Assembly: GCF_019703835.1 (NCBI RefSeq)
Contig: NZ_AP023054.1
Coordinates: 744,001 to 808,000, forward strand
Reading direction: 5' to 3'
DNA: 64,000 nt
DNA from: Thaumasiovibrio subtropicus
Lineage (GTDB): Bacteria; Pseudomonadota; Gammaproteobacteria; Enterobacterales; Vibrionaceae
Positions within the stretch are counted from its first letter, which is position 1. The number at the start of each line of letters is the position of its first letter. The translations under genes and the position numbers were made by a program. A model generated the notes under the pieces. That model saw only the letters and a program-made list of their open reading frames with translations. It made no database searches and was not told where the DNA came from. Positions 1-11,492 of this stretch are shown here, piece after piece.

Positions 1-907
1 AGTCGAGGCGGGGGATCTATTAGTTTTTAATAATACCCGTGTTATTCCTGCTCGTTTGTTTGGCAAAAAAGCCAGTGGCGGCAAACTGGAAGTGCTTGTC
101 GAGCGCATGTTAGATGATGAATCTATACTCGCGCATGTCCGTTCATCTAAATCACCAAAGCCCGGCACACAGCTGTTTCTCGGTGATAATGACGACTATG
201 AAGCCGAAATGGTTGCCCGTCATGACGCGCTGTTTGAAATCCGCTTTAAGAGTGACAAAACCGTGTTGGAGATCTTGGAAGAAGTGGGGCATATGCCACT
301 TCCTCCTTACATTGATCGTCCTGATGAAGATGCAGATAAAGAGCGTTATCAGACGGTTTACAATGAAAAACCCGGTGCGGTCGCTGCGCCAACTGCGGGG
401 TTGCATTTTGATGATGCATTGCTTGAAAAAATCAAAGCGAAAGGTGTGGATGTTGCGTTCGTGACGTTGCATGTCGGAGCGGGGACGTTTCAACCTGTGC
501 GTGTAGAGAACATCAATGATCATCACATGCACGCTGAATATGCTGAAGTGCCACAAGATGTGGTCGATGCGGTGAACGCCACCCGTGAACGTGGGGGGAA
601 AGTGGTTGCGGTAGGCACGACATCCGTCCGTTCATTAGAAAGTGCAGCACAAGCATCGAAAGAAAAAGGAGAAGGGCTATCCCCCTTTTTCAACGACACT
701 TCGATCTTTATCTACCCCGGTTACGACTGGCAGGTCGTCGATGCCTTGATAACTAACTTCCACTTACCGGAATCAACATTGATCATGTTGGTCAGCTCGT
801 TTGCAGGCTATGAGCATACGATGAATGCTTACAGAACGGCGGTTCAAGAGCAATACCGCTTCTTCAGTTACGGTGATGCGATGTTTATTCGCCGCAAAAC
901 CCGTTAA
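1..907 (+). CDS. queA: S-adenosylmethionine:tRNA ribosyltransferase-isomerase QueA (5' truncated)
   Basis: QueA transfers and isomerises the ribosyl part of S-adenosylmethionine onto preQ1 in tRNA, giving epoxyqueuosine. The frame is open from base 2 with no start in view, so the gene begins outside the window. About 301 residues are visible, and the family is about 350-360 long, so some 50-55 N-terminal residues are missing. Family signatures seen are [10 protein letters not shown] at the left edge, [27 protein letters not shown] and the C-terminal [10 protein letters not shown]. The next gene, tgt, acts one step earlier in the same pathway, which is the usual pairing. Confidence 0.97.
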   Translation, partial: VEAGDLLVFNNTRVIPARLFGKKASGGKLEVLVERMLDDESILAHVRSSKSPKPGTQLFLGDNDDYEAEMVARHDALFEIRFKSDKTVLEILEEVGHMPLPPYIDRPDEDADKERYQTVYNEKPGAVAAPTAGLHFDDALLEKIKAKGVDVAFVTLHVGAGTFQPVRVENINDHHMHAEYAEVPQDVVDAVNATRERGGKVVAVGTTSVRSLESAAQASKEKGEGLSPFFNDTSIFIYPGYDWQVVDALITNFHLPESTLIMLVSSFAGYEHTMNAYRTAVQEQYRFFSYGDAMFIRRKTR

Positions 908-927
908 TATCCCCCACTGAATTCTGA

Positions 928-2196
<1,269 letters not shown>

Positions 2197-2218
2197 TAAT
2201 CAACGAGGACGTTAATCA

Positions 2219-2554
2219 ATGAGTCTGTTTATTTCTCAAGCCCATGCAGCAGCTGAAGGTGCGCCACAAGGTGGTGGCATGCAGTTAATTTTCATGCTGG
2301 TGATGTTCGGGGCTATCTTCTACTTCATGATTTATCGCCCGCAAGCGAAGCGTGTGAAAGAGCACAAAAGCCTGATGGAAGCGATGGGTAAAGGTGATGA
2401 AGTACTTACTGGTGGCGGCCTTGTTGGTAAAATCACTAAGATCTCTGCTGAAAATGACTACATCGTTATCGCGCTAAACGACAACAATGAAGTGACCATT
2501 AAAAAGGACTTTGTGACTGCTGTATTGCCAAAAGGCACAATGAAGTCGCTGTAA
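2219..2554 (+). CDS. yajC: Sec translocon accessory protein YajC
   Basis: YajC is a small single-span inner-membrane protein that associates with SecDF and SecYEG and with AcrB-type pumps. The 111-residue product has a short periplasmic N-terminus, one hydrophobic segment at about residues 22-40 (LIFMLVMFGAIFYFMIY), then the family signature RPQAKRVKEH and a cytoplasmic domain with LTGGGLVGKI. An AACGAGG ribosome site precedes the ATG. It sits 15 bases before secD, so it is probably cotranscribed with secD and secF. Confidence 0.97.
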   Translation: MSLFISQAHAAAEGAPQGGGMQLIFMLVMFGAIFYFMIYRPQAKRVKEHKSLMEAMGKGDEVLTGGGLVGKITKISAENDYIVIALNDNNEVTIKKDFVTAVLPKGTMKSL

Positions 2555-2569
2555 TCAAGGAAATAAGCT

Positions 2570-4420
2570 GTGTTAAACCGTTATCCCTTGTGGAAGACGC
2601 TGATGGTCGTGTTCGCACTGCTGATCGGTGGCCTTTATGCGCTTCCCAACATTTACGGTGAAGATCCAGCTGTACAGGTAACCGGGGCGCGTGGCGCCTC
2701 GGTTGATATGTCAGCCCTTGATCTCGTCACCGATATTCTCTCAGATGCAAATCTTTCCCAAAAAGCAGTCGCGTTTGAAAATGGCTCTGTGTTAGTGCGT
2801 TTCAACGATACTGAATCTCAAATCCGTGCTCGAGACCTACTCTCAGAACAGCTTGAAGATGAAGATTTCATTGTTGCTTTAAACCTTGCTCCTGCAACCC
2901 CTCGTTGGCTGCAGTCCATTGGTGCACAACCGATGAAACTTGGTCTTGACCTGCGTGGTGGTGTTCACTTCCTGATGGAAGTAGACATGGACGCGGCGAT
3001 GGAAAAGCTGCTATCCCAACAAGAAGAAGCATTTCGTGTTGAGCTCCGTGAAGCACGACTTCGTTATCGTTCAATAACAAAAACATCAGATGCTGTTGAA
3101 GTGCGTCTTCGCAATGCCGAAGATGCAGCAGAAGCGCGCGCTGTGCTTGCTCCCCTTCATCAAGATATGACGTTTGAAATTGATGAGGCTCGTCAGACGT
3201 TAGTTGGTGAGTTTACTGAAGCGCGCCTGCTTGAAGTTCGCAACTATGCAGTCAATCAGAACATCACCATTCTACGTAACCGTGTTAATGAACTGGGTGT
3301 GGCTGAGCCACTCGTTCAGCGCCAAGGTGCCAACCGTATTGTTGTTGAACTGCCGGGTGTTCAAGATACTGCGCGAGCGAAGGAAATTCTGGGTGCGACG
3401 GCAACACTCGAGTTCCGTGAAGTCGATTCGGTGGTTGATCTAGCAGCAGCAGCGTCTGGTCGCGTGCCTGCTGACAGCGAAGTGAAGTTCGATCGTAATG
3501 GTCAACCTGTTGTACTGAAAAAACGCATTATTCTTGGCGGTTCTCATATTACTGACGCGAGTTCAAGCGCTGATGAGTATGGTCGCCCGCAAGTGAACAT
3601 CTCGCTAGATAGCGAAGGTGGAAGCAAGATGACTGCATTCTCACGTAACAACGTGGGTAAGTTGATGGCAACAGTTTTCGCTGAGTATAAAGACAGCGGT
3701 GAACGTACCGAAGATGGTCGCGTTATCTTGGATAAACACGAAGAAGTGATTAACCAGGCAACCATTCAGACGGCGCTTGGTCGTAACTTCCGTATTACGG
3801 GTATCGACTCTCAAGCTGAAGCTATGAACTTGGCACTGCTACTTCGTGCTGGTGCTTTGATAGCGCCGATTTCAATTGTCGAAGAGCGTACCATTGGTCC
3901 ATCAATGGGACAGCAAAATATCGATAAAGGTATGGCGGCGATGCTTTGGGGTATGGCTGCGGTAATGCTGTTTACTTTGGTTTACTACCGTCGTTTTGGT
4001 CTGTTTGCCAACATGGCATTGTTGATGAACCTGATTCTGGTGATTGGTTTAATGTCGATGATTCCGGGGGCGACGATGACGCTACCAGGGATTGCCGGTA
4101 TTGTACTCACCGTCGGTATGGCCGTTGACGCCAATGTGTTGATATTTGAACGTATACGCGAAGAGCTTCGCGAAGGACGTTCTCCTCAGCAAGCGATTCA
4201 CCATGGCTATGCGAATGCATTGAGCACGATTGCCGATGCCAACATTACCACTTTGATCACCGCGATTATCTTGTTTGCAGTCGGTACAGGTGCGATCAAA
4301 GGCTTTGCGGTCACGCTATCGCTCGGTATTGTAACTTCCATGTTCACCGCCATCATCGGGACACGAGCAATCGTGAACTTGGTGTACGGTGGGAAGCGCA
4401 TTGATAAGTTATCTATCTAG
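2570..4420 (+). CDS. secD: Protein translocase subunit SecD
   Basis: SecD works with SecF as a proton- or sodium-driven chain that pulls secreted proteins through SecYEG on the periplasmic side. The 616-residue product starts with GTG after AAGGAA. It has one N-terminal membrane span (residues 8-27), a large periplasmic P1 region containing the conserved KLGLDLRGG motif, and a cluster of five C-terminal spans that includes [28 protein letters not shown], the RND-type signature of the family. It is followed 11 bases later by secF. Confidence 0.98.
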   Translation: MLNRYPLWKTLMVVFALLIGGLYALPNIYGEDPAVQVTGARGASVDMSALDLVTDILSDANLSQKAVAFENGSVLVRFNDTESQIRARDLLSEQLEDEDFIVALNLAPATPRWLQSIGAQPMKLGLDLRGGVHFLMEVDMDAAMEKLLSQQEEAFRVELREARLRYRSITKTSDAVEVRLRNAEDAAEARAVLAPLHQDMTFEIDEARQTLVGEFTEARLLEVRNYAVNQNITILRNRVNELGVAEPLVQRQGANRIVVELPGVQDTARAKEILGATATLEFREVDSVVDLAAAASGRVPADSEVKFDRNGQPVVLKKRIILGGSHITDASSSADEYGRPQVNISLDSEGGSKMTAFSRNNVGKLMATVFAEYKDSGERTEDGRVILDKHEEVINQATIQTALGRNFRITGIDSQAEAMNLALLLRAGALIAPISIVEERTIGPSMGQQNIDKGMAAMLWGMAAVMLFTLVYYRRFGLFANMALLMNLILVIGLMSMIPGATMTLPGIAGIVLTVGMAVDANVLIFERIREELREGRSPQQAIHHGYANALSTIADANITTLITAIILFAVGTGAIKGFAVTLSLGIVTSMFTAIIGTRAIVNLVYGGKRIDKLSI

Positions 4421-4431
4421 GAGTTGAAGAT

Positions 4432-5376
4432 ATGTTCCAGATTTTAAAAACGGAAAATACGATCAACTTCATGCGTTGGTCTCGCTTTGCCTTTGTTCTT
4501 TCTGTTTTGGTTATTTTGGGGTCATTTGCTTCCCTTGCGACCAATAAGTTGAACTGGGGCTTAGACTTTACCGGTGGTACCTTGATTGAAGTGGGCTTTG
4601 AGCAGCCTGCTGATCTTGAGCTTATTCGTGAATCGTTAGACGCTGATGGGTTCGGTGATGCTGTTGTTCAAAACTTCGGTACAACGCGCGATGTGATGGT
4701 TCGTCTTCGTCCTCGTGACGGAGTTAAAGGTGAGCAACTGAGCCAACAGATCTTAGCGTCAATTGAGAAAGGGACACAGCAGAAAGTCGAAGTTCGTCGT
4801 TTAGAGTTCTTAGGACCTGCGATTGGTGATGAGCTAACAGAAGCCGGTGGTTTAGCTATTTTAGCGTCGCTACTGTGTATTCTGGCTTATGTATCGATGC
4901 GCTTTGAGTGGCGTTTGGCAACGGGTGCGGTTGCCGCGCTCGCACACGATATTATTATCACACTCGGTATTTTTTCGATTTTGAAGATTGAAGTTGATCT
5001 GACGATTGTTGCAGCATTGCTGACCGTTGTGGGTTACTCGCTCAATGATACCGTTGTTGTGTTTGACCGTATTCGTGAAAACTTCCGTAAGATGCGTAAA
5101 GGTGACTCGCCTGAAGTCATTAACAGCTCAATCACCCAAACATTGAGCCGTACCTTGATCACCTCGGGAACCACCTTGTTTGTTGTTATCGCGCTGTTTG
5201 TTGTTGGTGGCGCCAACATTCATGGTTTCGCTACCGCGTTGCTGATTGGTATTACGGTCGGTACGTATTCTTCTATTTATGTTGCTTCGGCGCTTGCGTT
5301 GAAACTCGGTGTTGTGCGTGAGCACTTAATGCCGCCGCAAATTGAGACGGACGAAGAGTTCGAACAAATGCCTTAA
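4432..5376 (+). CDS. secF: Protein translocase subunit SecF
   Basis: SecF is the partner of SecD in the SecDF complex. The 314-residue product has an N-terminal membrane span at about residues 18-36, the periplasmic motif LNWGLDFTGGTLIEV, and five C-terminal spans with the conserved VVGYSLNDTVVVFDRIREN. A TAGGAG ribosome site is 9 bases before the ATG. The gene ends the yajC-secD-secF run and is followed by a strong terminator. Confidence 0.98.
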   Translation: MFQILKTENTINFMRWSRFAFVLSVLVILGSFASLATNKLNWGLDFTGGTLIEVGFEQPADLELIRESLDADGFGDAVVQNFGTTRDVMVRLRPRDGVKGEQLSQQILASIEKGTQQKVEVRRLEFLGPAIGDELTEAGGLAILASLLCILAYVSMRFEWRLATGAVAALAHDIIITLGIFSILKIEVDLTIVAALLTVVGYSLNDTVVVFDRIRENFRKMRKGDSPEVINSSITQTLSRTLITSGTTLFVVIALFVVGGANIHGFATALLIGITVGTYSSIYVASALALKLGVVREHLMPPQIETDEEFEQMP

Positions 5377-5395
5377 TGGTTACCTAAGATAAAAA

Positions 5396-5421
5396 AACCT
5401 GCTTTCGAGCAGGTTTTTTTT
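5396..5421 (+). terminator. Intrinsic terminator after secF
   Basis: An 8-bp perfect stem (AACCTGCT / AGCAGGTT) closes a TTCG tetraloop and runs into a T8 tract. An A-run on the left side means the opposite strand could use it too, which would help end the convergent diguanylate cyclase transcript. Confidence 0.92.
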
Positions 5422-5504
5422 GATCCAACTTTCCGGTATCGAATGAAATTTGGATCAGGCGGAGATAACCTATTCGACTGTTCACAGCAAAATCCAAAGG
5501 TCAC

Positions 5505-6335
5505 TTAACTCGCTTTTTTCGTGCAGTTCTTACCTGCATTTTTCGCACTGTACAGCGCGTGATCAACTTGACGGAAGATGTCATCAGGATCGGTGCCCTG
5601 GGTAAAAGTGCCGAAGCCGATACTCGCTGAGACATGAAAGCGAGATAGCATTCTGTCATTGATGAGTGCGATTCTGACCTCTTCAGCCAACTGCTCTGTG
5701 CGGCTAGGCTCTTCTAACGTCGTTAAGATACAGAACTCTTCTCCGCCCCAACGGGCTGCTAACTCTCGGCCAATTAATAGGGGTTCGATAGTACGTGCAA
5801 CACGCTTAAGTACGTCATCGCCTGTCTGGTGACCATGTTGATCGTTGATGAGTTTAAAATTGTCGAGGTCGAGCAAAATAACCCCAACCGGAAAAACACG
5901 AGCACGCTTTCGGAGTTTTTCATCAAAGTAACGTCGATTAAACAGATCGGTGAGGTAATCGTGGCTGAGGTAGTGTTGCAGTGTATCTACTACTTTTTGA
6001 CTTTCTCGCCAGCGTCTTACCGCAAAGTAAATAAGGCTGATTCCAAGACTCATAAGAATGGAAAACACTTCATCTAGCTCCCAGTCTTCGTATTTGCGCG
6101 AAACGTCATAAAACCACTCCAGAAACTCGACCCGAATAAACACGGTCAACAGGAGTACATTGATTGCGAAGACCACAATCAAATCGATAACAAGAGTGCG
6201 CTTGAGGAGCTGTTTATAAGAGTGCTTCAAAGGGCTACCAGTGACTACAATGCTGTAACAACTATAGTATTTGCGGAATTTGGATGAGTAGTATTTTTTG
6301 CAAGAATAGGCATGCCACTGTGCATTTTGAGACAT
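5505..6335 (-). CDS. Membrane-anchored GGDEF diguanylate cyclase
   Basis: The product is expected to make cyclic di-GMP from two GTP. From the ATG at 6335 it is 276 residues, with two hydrophobic segments (about 47-69 and 91-107), a short linker and a C-terminal GGDEF domain (about 119-276). The active-site motif is RWGGEEF at 196-201, with substrate-binding LDLDNFKLINDQHGH upstream and the ASIG motif downstream. The allosteric I-site position before the motif reads IGRE rather than RxxD, so product feedback is probably absent. The start is uncertain: there is a GTG immediately before this ATG, and the first 35 residues are odd (rich in Tyr, Lys, Ser and Cys). A TTG at residue 36 could be the true start. 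No EAL domain or periplasmic sensor domain is visible. Confidence 0.9.
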   Translation of the reverse strand: MSQNAQWHAYSCKKYYSSKFRKYYSCYSIVVTGSPLKHSYKQLLKRTLVIDLIVVFAINVLLLTVFIRVEFLEWFYDVSRKYEDWELDEVFSILMSLGISLIYFAVRRWRESQKVVDTLQHYLSHDYLTDLFNRRYFDEKLRKRARVFPVGVILLDLDNFKLINDQHGHQTGDDVLKRVARTIEPLLIGRELAARWGGEEFCILTTLEEPSRTEQLAEEVRIALINDRMLSRFHVSASIGFGTFTQGTDPDDIFRQVDHALYSAKNAGKNCTKKAS

Positions 6336-6434
6336 CACTGAGCTTTCGTTAGAGATAGATGGCGATCATTTACAGCGAGCTATACAGGTTTGTGTGACCT
6401 TGTACTAGTGGCGAAGGACGATATTTCTTGCATA

Positions 6435-6466
6435 AGAAACAGGGAGGCGATTGCCTCCCTGTTTCT
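6435..6466 (-). terminator. Stem-loop after suhB
   Basis: A perfect 14-bp inverted repeat with a 4-base GATT loop lies just past the suhB stop. Reading the minus strand it ends in GTTTCTTA, a modest U-tract. It lies between suhB and the diguanylate cyclase, both on the minus strand, so it would separate their transcripts. Confidence 0.75.
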
Positions 6467-6475
6467 GTTGTTTGC

Positions 6476-7279
6476 TTACTTAAGCATACCTTCGTTGCCG
6501 TGTGCTCGAATCTTGCTGAGCAGCGGCTTAACGACGCGTGCGTTACCACACACAATGTTGCCTGAGGCGAGGTAGTTTGTGTTACCAGAGAAGTCAGTAA
6601 CAATCGCACCAGCTTCACGTGCAATGAGATCACCCGCTGCGATGTCCCAAGGCTTTAGGCCAAACTCAAAGAAACCATCAACACGGCCTGCGGCTACGTA
6701 GCATAGGTCAAGGGCTGCTGAGCCTGCACGACGTACATCTGCGCAGTCAGCGAATACGCTACCTAGAATGTTTATGTAGCTTTCTGAATGTTGCTTGGCT
6801 TTGAATGGGAAGCCTGTTGCTATGATAGTGCCAGTGAGATCACGTGGCTGAGACGCGCGGATGCGTTGGCTATTAAGCTGAGCGCCTTGGCCGCGTGTTG
6901 CAGTGAAGAGTTCGTTACGCATTGGGTCATATACACAGGCGACTTCCATACGGCCGCGCATCTTAAGCGCGATAGAAACAGCGTAGTGAGGTAAGCCACG
7001 AACGAAGTTAGCGGTACCATCCAGTGGGTCGATAATCCATTGACACTCTTTATCACGGCCTTCAGCCAACCCTAGCTCTTCACCAGCAAAGCAGTGATCA
7101 GGGTATGACGCTTTAATAGTTTCAATAATGATAGCTTCTGCTTCTTTATCGATATTCGTCACCAGATCATTTAGACCTTTAGATGAGACGTGGATTGAAT
7201 CAGTCTTTTCTAGTGACTTTGCAATATGGTTGCCAGCCTTTCGCGCAGCGCGAATGGCGATGTTTAGCATCGGATGCAT
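6476..7279 (-). CDS. suhB: Inositol-1-monophosphatase SuhB
   Basis: SuhB is a Mg-dependent inositol monophosphatase fold protein that in Enterobacteria also joins the NusA/NusB antitermination complex on rRNA operons. The 267-residue product starts MHPMLNIAIRAARKAGN as in homologues. Metal-site motifs are GEE (Glu in CFAGEELG), WIIDPLDGTANF and, near the C-terminus, LKPWDIAAGDLI. It is divergent from trmJ with 282 bases between them. NusB is also encoded in this window at 52.9 kb. Confidence 0.97.
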   Translation of the reverse strand: MHPMLNIAIRAARKAGNHIAKSLEKTDSIHVSSKGLNDLVTNIDKEAEAIIIETIKASYPDHCFAGEELGLAEGRDKECQWIIDPLDGTANFVRGLPHYAVSIALKMRGRMEVACVYDPMRNELFTATRGQGAQLNSQRIRASQPRDLTGTIIATGFPFKAKQHSESYINILGSVFADCADVRRAGSAALDLCYVAAGRVDGFFEFGLKPWDIAAGDLIAREAGAIVTDFSGNTNYLASGNIVCGNARVVKPLLSKIRAHGNEGMLK

Positions 7280-7322
7280 AAAATCTTCCCAATGGATGTT
7301 AAAGAACGAAAAAGCGGCGCGA

Positions 7323-7332
7323 AGTATACCAA
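7323..7332 (-). promoter_or_regulatory. Candidate extended -10 promoter of suhB
   Basis: On the minus strand TTGGTATACT has an extended -10 (TG-N-TATACT) and is followed by a GC-rich CGCGCC discriminator, about 45 bases before the suhB start. No good -35 element is visible at the expected spacing. Confidence 0.45.
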
Positions 7333-7501
7333 GTATTATTAAAAAGGGAAGTGATTATTTTTTGGTCATTCGGTTCTAGCGGTATAGGTTGATAGGTTCG
7401 TCAATTTGGCTTTACATCCAGAGTATAAGGCAATGCCTCGAGGGTAAACCTAGACATTCTTGCTGAGCAAGCATCTTGCAGCGAGTGAGTGTAACTCCAT
7501 C

Positions 7502-7529
7502 TTGAGGTCGCTTGAGTATATGTTAAACT
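7502..7529 (+). promoter_or_regulatory. Possible sigma-70 promoter of trmJ
   Basis: TTGAGG at 7502-7507 and TAAACT at 7524-7529 are separated by 16 bases and lie 32 bases before the trmJ start. Each box matches four or five of six consensus positions. Assigned by eye only. Confidence 0.35.
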
Positions 7530-7561
7530 CCTCGCCCTCGGTAAATAGTAGGTAAAAAGCG

Positions 7562-8293
7562 ATGTTAGACAATGTACGTATCATTTTAGTTGGTACCTCT
7601 CATTCAGGAAATATTGGCTCTGCTGCGCGAGCAATGAAGGTGATGGGGCTGAGTAATCTGGTATTAGTTGCACCTGAATGTAGCGTTGATGGCCAGACGA
7701 TCGCGTTAGCGGCAGGTGCGAGCGATATTGCCAATAATGCTCGTGTTGTTGAGACGCTCGATGATGCTATTGCCGATTGTTCTCTTGTTGTGGCGTCAAG
7801 TGCGCGTTCACGTACTCTACAGTGGCCGCAGCTAGAGATGCGTGAATTTGGAGAGAAGATTGTCGCCGAAGGTGAAGAAAGCAAAGTGGCAATTGTTTTT
7901 GGTCGCGAGCGCACTGGCCTAACAAATGAAGAACTTCAGAAATGTCATTTTCACGTTTGCATTCCTGCAAATCCAGAATACAGCTCTTTGAATCTGGCAA
8001 TGGCAGTGCAGACATTGAGCTACGAAGTCAGAATGGCATTTTTGGCTTCACAGGCTTATGAAGGTGAGTCTGCCCACGAACCCTACCCATTGAATGCTGA
8101 CTTAGAACGTTTTTATGAACACCTTGAAAAAGTGTTACATGATTCCCAATTTATCAATAAGCAGCACCAAGGTCAGGTGATGAACAAATTGCGTCGTATG
8201 TTCAATCGCGCAAGACCTGAATCTCATGAGCTAAATATCCTGCGAGGGATGCTTTCTTCGATAGAAAAAACCTTTGCAGGCCTTAAGCGTTAA
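7562..8293 (+). CDS. trmJ: tRNA (cytidine/uridine-32-2'-O-)-methyltransferase TrmJ
   Basis: TrmJ methylates the 2'-O of nucleotide 32 in the anticodon loop of several tRNAs. The 243-residue protein has the SPOUT trefoil-knot fold signatures: the N-terminal [21 protein letters not shown], the middle [14 protein letters not shown], and the knot motif [17 protein letters not shown], followed by the helical C-terminal dimerisation region. It sits upstream of iscR, as it does in E. coli and vibrios, but on its own transcript. Confidence 0.96.
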   Translation: MLDNVRIILVGTSHSGNIGSAARAMKVMGLSNLVLVAPECSVDGQTIALAAGASDIANNARVVETLDDAIADCSLVVASSARSRTLQWPQLEMREFGEKIVAEGEESKVAIVFGRERTGLTNEELQKCHFHVCIPANPEYSSLNLAMAVQTLSYEVRMAFLASQAYEGESAHEPYPLNADLERFYEHLEKVLHDSQFINKQHQGQVMNKLRRMFNRARPESHELNILRGMLSSIEKTFAGLKR

Positions 8294-8314
8294 CCCCATA
8301 AAGCGTCGGGCTAA

Positions 8315-8364
8315 AAAACCTAGTAAAATAGTCAGGTAAATACTTGACCGTTTTAGTCGGGTAT
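8315..8364 (+). promoter_or_regulatory. Two tandem IscR type-1 operators upstream of iscR
   Basis: The right site (8340-8364) reads ATACTTGACC, five bases, then AGTCGGGTAT and agrees with the E. coli type-1 consensus almost throughout. The left site (8315-8339) has a good right half, AGTCAGGTAA, and a poor left half. A TTGACC at 8344-8349 inside the right site could be the -35 box, so bound [2Fe-2S]-IscR would block the polymerase. This is the arrangement known for autorepression of isc in E. coli. Confidence 0.85.
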
Positions 8365-8404
8365 GCGACCATGCTTGTCAAATCAATAGACAGGTAACGA
8401 TGTT

Positions 8405-8920
8405 ATGAGGTTGACTTCTAAAGGAAGATACGCAGTCACCGCTATGCTCGATGTGGCGCTGCACTCTCAAGAAGGCCCTGTGCCACTGGCCGAGATTTCT
8501 GAACGACAAGGTATTTCGTTGTCTTATCTCGAGCAATTGTTTTCGCGTCTACGTAAAGCTGGCCTAGTGGCGAGTGTACGTGGTCCGGGCGGCGGATATC
8601 GACTGGGTGATGAAGCTGATAACATCGCTGTCGGAACGGTCATCGCCGCTGTTGATGAATCTGTTGACGCAACAAAGTGTCAAGGTAAAGCGGATTGCCA
8701 AGGCGGCACTCGCTGCCTCACCCATGCGCTATGGCGTGATTTGAGTAGCCGTATCAGTGGTTTTCTCGACAATATCACGTTGGGTGAACTTATGAAAAAT
8801 AACGAAGTACAGGAAGTGGCCGATCGTCAGGACAATACCCTGGAAGCTAGCTTGCTGAGAAACAGCTTCGGACAAAGCACTACCCCAATGAGCCAATTGA
8901 CCGCTAACGCGCGTTCGTAG
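8405..8920 (+). CDS. iscR: Fe-S cluster-sensing regulator IscR
   Basis: IscR is an Rrf2-family regulator that represses the isc operon when loaded with a [2Fe-2S] cluster and regulates other genes in the apo form. The 171-residue product has the N-terminal winged helix ([28 protein letters not shown]) and the cluster ligands Cys92, Cys98, Cys104 and His107 at the same numbers as in E. coli. It is the first gene of the isc operon and lies 41 bases after a near-consensus operator. Confidence 0.98.
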   Translation: MRLTSKGRYAVTAMLDVALHSQEGPVPLAEISERQGISLSYLEQLFSRLRKAGLVASVRGPGGGYRLGDEADNIAVGTVIAAVDESVDATKCQGKADCQGGTRCLTHALWRDLSSRISGFLDNITLGELMKNNEVQEVADRQDNTLEASLLRNSFGQSTTPMSQLTANARS

Positions 8921-8947
8921 TTTAAGGGATACGTTTCGGAGAACCAT

Positions 8948-10162
8948 ATGAAATTGCCAATTTATTTAGATTACTCAGCAACTTGTCCGGTGGACCCTCG
9001 CGTTGCTGAAAAAATGATGCAGTACATGACCATGGATGGCACATTCGGTAACCCTGCATCTCGCTCTCACCGTTTTGGTTGGCAAGCGGAAGAAGCGGTT
9101 GATACTGCACGTGAAAATATCGCCGATCTGCTGAATGCAGATCCTCGCGAGATCGTCTTCACTTCAGGTGCGACTGAATCTGACAACCTGGCAATTAAAG
9201 GTGCCGCGCACTTCTACAGCAAGAAAGGCAAGCACGTTATTACTTGTAAAACTGAGCACAAAGCTGTACTCGACCCATGTCGTCAGCTCGAGCGTGAAGG
9301 TTTTGAAGTGACTTATCTTGAGCCTGAATCAAACGGCTTGATCGATCTTGATAAACTGCGCAATGCGATGCGTGAAGACACGGCTCTAGTGTCTATTATG
9401 CACGTCAACAACGAAATTGGTGTCATTCAAGACATTGCTGCAATCGGCGAACTTTGCCGAGAGCGAAAGATCGTTTTCCATGTTGATGCAGCACAATCAG
9501 CAGGCAAAATCCCGCTAGACACACAATCAGTGAAAGTTGACCTTGTTTCTCTGACATCACACAAGATTTACGGTCCTAAAGGCATCGGTGCACTTTATGT
9601 TCGCCGTAAGCCGCGCATTCGCCTTGAAGCACAAATGCACGGTGGCGGTCATGAGCGTGGTATGCGTTCAGGTACACTGCCTACTCACCAAATTGTTGGG
9701 ATGGGTGAAGCCTTCCGTTTAGCAAAATTAGAGCGTGAGAAAGATTATCAACATGCGTTGGCGTTACGTGATCGCCTCTTAGATGGCATCAAAGATATGG
9801 AAGCGGTCACCATCAATGGTGATCTTGATCAGCGTGTACCGCATAACCTAAATGTAAGCTTCGCGTTTGTTGAAGGCGAGTCATTGCTGATGGCGCTGAA
9901 AGACCTTGCGGTTTCTTCAGGTTCAGCCTGTACATCTGCAAGCCTAGAGCCATCTTATGTACTACGTGCACTAGGTTTGGACGACGAGTTGGCACACAGC
10001 TCAATTCGTTTCTCGTTTGGTCGATTCACGACGGAAGCAGATATCGACCACGCGATTGGCCAAATCCAACAAGCGGTTACCAAGCTACGCGAAATGTCGC
10101 CGCTTTGGGATATGTACAAAGAAGGTATCGATTTGAATACCGTTGAGTGGGCTCACCACTAA
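8948..10162 (+). CDS. iscS: Cysteine desulfurase IscS
   Basis: IscS is the PLP enzyme that takes sulfur from cysteine and passes it as persulfide to IscU, ThiI and TusA. The 404-residue product has the PLP lysine in the [14 protein letters not shown] motif and the mobile persulfide cysteine in [17 protein letters not shown]. The ATG follows a GGAG ribosome site. It is in the isc operon between iscR and iscU. ThiI, a known sulfur acceptor from IscS, is encoded at 62.2 kb. Confidence 0.98.
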   Translation: MKLPIYLDYSATCPVDPRVAEKMMQYMTMDGTFGNPASRSHRFGWQAEEAVDTARENIADLLNADPREIVFTSGATESDNLAIKGAAHFYSKKGKHVITCKTEHKAVLDPCRQLEREGFEVTYLEPESNGLIDLDKLRNAMREDTALVSIMHVNNEIGVIQDIAAIGELCRERKIVFHVDAAQSAGKIPLDTQSVKVDLVSLTSHKIYGPKGIGALYVRRKPRIRLEAQMHGGGHERGMRSGTLPTHQIVGMGEAFRLAKLEREKDYQHALALRDRLLDGIKDMEAVTINGDLDQRVPHNLNVSFAFVEGESLLMALKDLAVSSGSACTSASLEPSYVLRALGLDDELAHSSIRFSFGRFTTEADIDHAIGQIQQAVTKLREMSPLWDMYKEGIDLNTVEWAHH

Positions 10163-10189
10163 TAAAGTAAGGAATGTGAGGAAGTCATC

Positions 10190-10570
10190 ATGGCATACAG
10201 CGAAAAAGTCATTGATCATTACGAAAACCCACGTAACGTAGGTGCCTTCGATAAGAACGATCCTAATGTCGGTAGCGGCATGGTCGGCGCCCCTGCGTGT
10301 GGCGATGTAATGAAATTGCAGATTAAAGTCAGCGATGAAGGTATCATTGAGGACGCAAAGTTTAAAACGTACGGTTGCGGTAGTGCTATCGCTTCGAGTT
10401 CGTTAGTCACTGAGTGGGTAAAAGGCAAAACACTTGACGAAGCAGCAGCGATTAAGAACGCTGAAATTGCTGAAGAGTTAGCACTTCCACCAGTAAAAGT
10501 TCACTGCTCTATTCTTGCTGAAGATGCGATTAAAGCTGCGGTAACTGACTACAAAAAGAAACATCAATAA
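10190..10570 (+). CDS. iscU: Fe-S cluster scaffold IscU
   Basis: IscU is the scaffold on which new [2Fe-2S] clusters are assembled. The 126-residue product has its three ligand cysteines in GAPACGDVMKL, TYGCGSAIASSS and VKVHCSILAEDAI. The LPPVKVHC segment is the known recognition motif for the HscA chaperone, which is encoded four genes on. A GAGG ribosome site precedes the ATG. Confidence 0.98.
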   Translation: MAYSEKVIDHYENPRNVGAFDKNDPNVGSGMVGAPACGDVMKLQIKVSDEGIIEDAKFKTYGCGSAIASSSLVTEWVKGKTLDEAAAIKNAEIAEELALPPVKVHCSILAEDAIKAAVTDYKKKHQ

Positions 10571-10594
10571 TTAAGACAGAAGGGTTGGAGTACC

Positions 10595-10918
10595 ATGGCC
10601 GTAACAGTAACAGAAGCCGCTGCACAGCGTGTTGCTAACTTTCTAGAGAATCGAGGCAAAGGACTGGGATTACGATTAGGTGTCCGAACGTCTGGCTGTT
10701 CTGGAATGGCCTATGTACTCGAGTTCGTTGATGAACTGCAAGAAGGCGATGAAGTTTTTGAGTATTTTGATATCAAAGTCATCGTTGATGCGAAAAGCTT
10801 AATCTATCTCGAAGGCACGGAGCTAGACTTCACCAAAGAAGGATTGAATGAAGGCTTTAAGTTCAACAACCCTAACGTTAGCAGTGAGTGTGGTTGTGGT
10901 GAGAGTTTCCACGTTTAA
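10595..10918 (+). CDS. iscA: A-type Fe-S carrier IscA
   Basis: IscA is an A-type carrier that helps deliver clusters, mainly [4Fe-4S], to target proteins. The 107-residue product contains the three conserved cysteines: one in [14 protein letters not shown] and two in the C-terminal [15 protein letters not shown] ribosome site lies just before the ATG. It is in its standard place between iscU and hscB. Confidence 0.98.
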   Translation: MAVTVTEAAAQRVANFLENRGKGLGLRLGVRTSGCSGMAYVLEFVDELQEGDEVFEYFDIKVIVDAKSLIYLEGTELDFTKEGLNEGFKFNNPNVSSECGCGESFHV

Positions 10919-10956
10919 TCATCACCCCCACCTTCACAAACGACTCTGTGAGTGAG

Positions 10957-11472
10957 ATGAATCATTTTGAACTATTTGGATTGCCGTGTGACTTTAATGT
11001 CGACGGCAATCTTCTTTCTGAGCGCTTTCGCGAACTTCAACGTCAATTCCACCCGGATAAATTTGCTACAGCTTCAGAGCGTGATCGCTTGATGGCAGTG
11101 CAAAAAGCGGCGGAAATCAACGACGCTTTCCAAACGTTAAAATTAGCGCTACCTCGCGCTGAATATCTCTTGTTATTGCAAGGCATCGAACTACGCGCTG
11201 AGCAACAAACCATGCAAGATCCTGAATTTCTGATGGCACAAATGGAACTGCGTGAAGAGTTGGAAGACATTCCGGCTAGCGCTGATCCTGATACTGCGTT
11301 GGCTGAGTTTGATGATCATGTGCAAGCGCTTTATCGCCAGCAAGAGAAGCATTTTGTTGAACTCTATCACCAAGGCAATTGGGAAGAGGCAGCAGATGTG
11401 GTGCGCCGTTTGAAGTTTGTTGTTAAGCTCCAAGAAGAAGTAGAACGATTAGAAGACACCCTGCTTGGCTAA
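10957..11472 (+). CDS. hscB: Co-chaperone HscB
   Basis: HscB is a J-domain protein that brings IscU to HscA and stimulates its ATPase. From the ATG at 10957 ([10 protein letters not shown]) the product is 171 residues, the usual length. A GTG at 10948 would add three residues and is the alternative. The HPD motif is in [12 protein letters not shown], and the C-terminal helical region that binds IscU follows. It is 20 bases before hscA. Confidence 0.96.
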   Translation: MNHFELFGLPCDFNVDGNLLSERFRELQRQFHPDKFATASERDRLMAVQKAAEINDAFQTLKLALPRAEYLLLLQGIELRAEQQTMQDPEFLMAQMELREELEDIPASADPDTALAEFDDHVQALYRQQEKHFVELYHQGNWEEAADVVRRLKFVVKLQEEVERLEDTLLG

Positions 11473-11492
11473 GAGGTGTTGAAGGAAGACAT

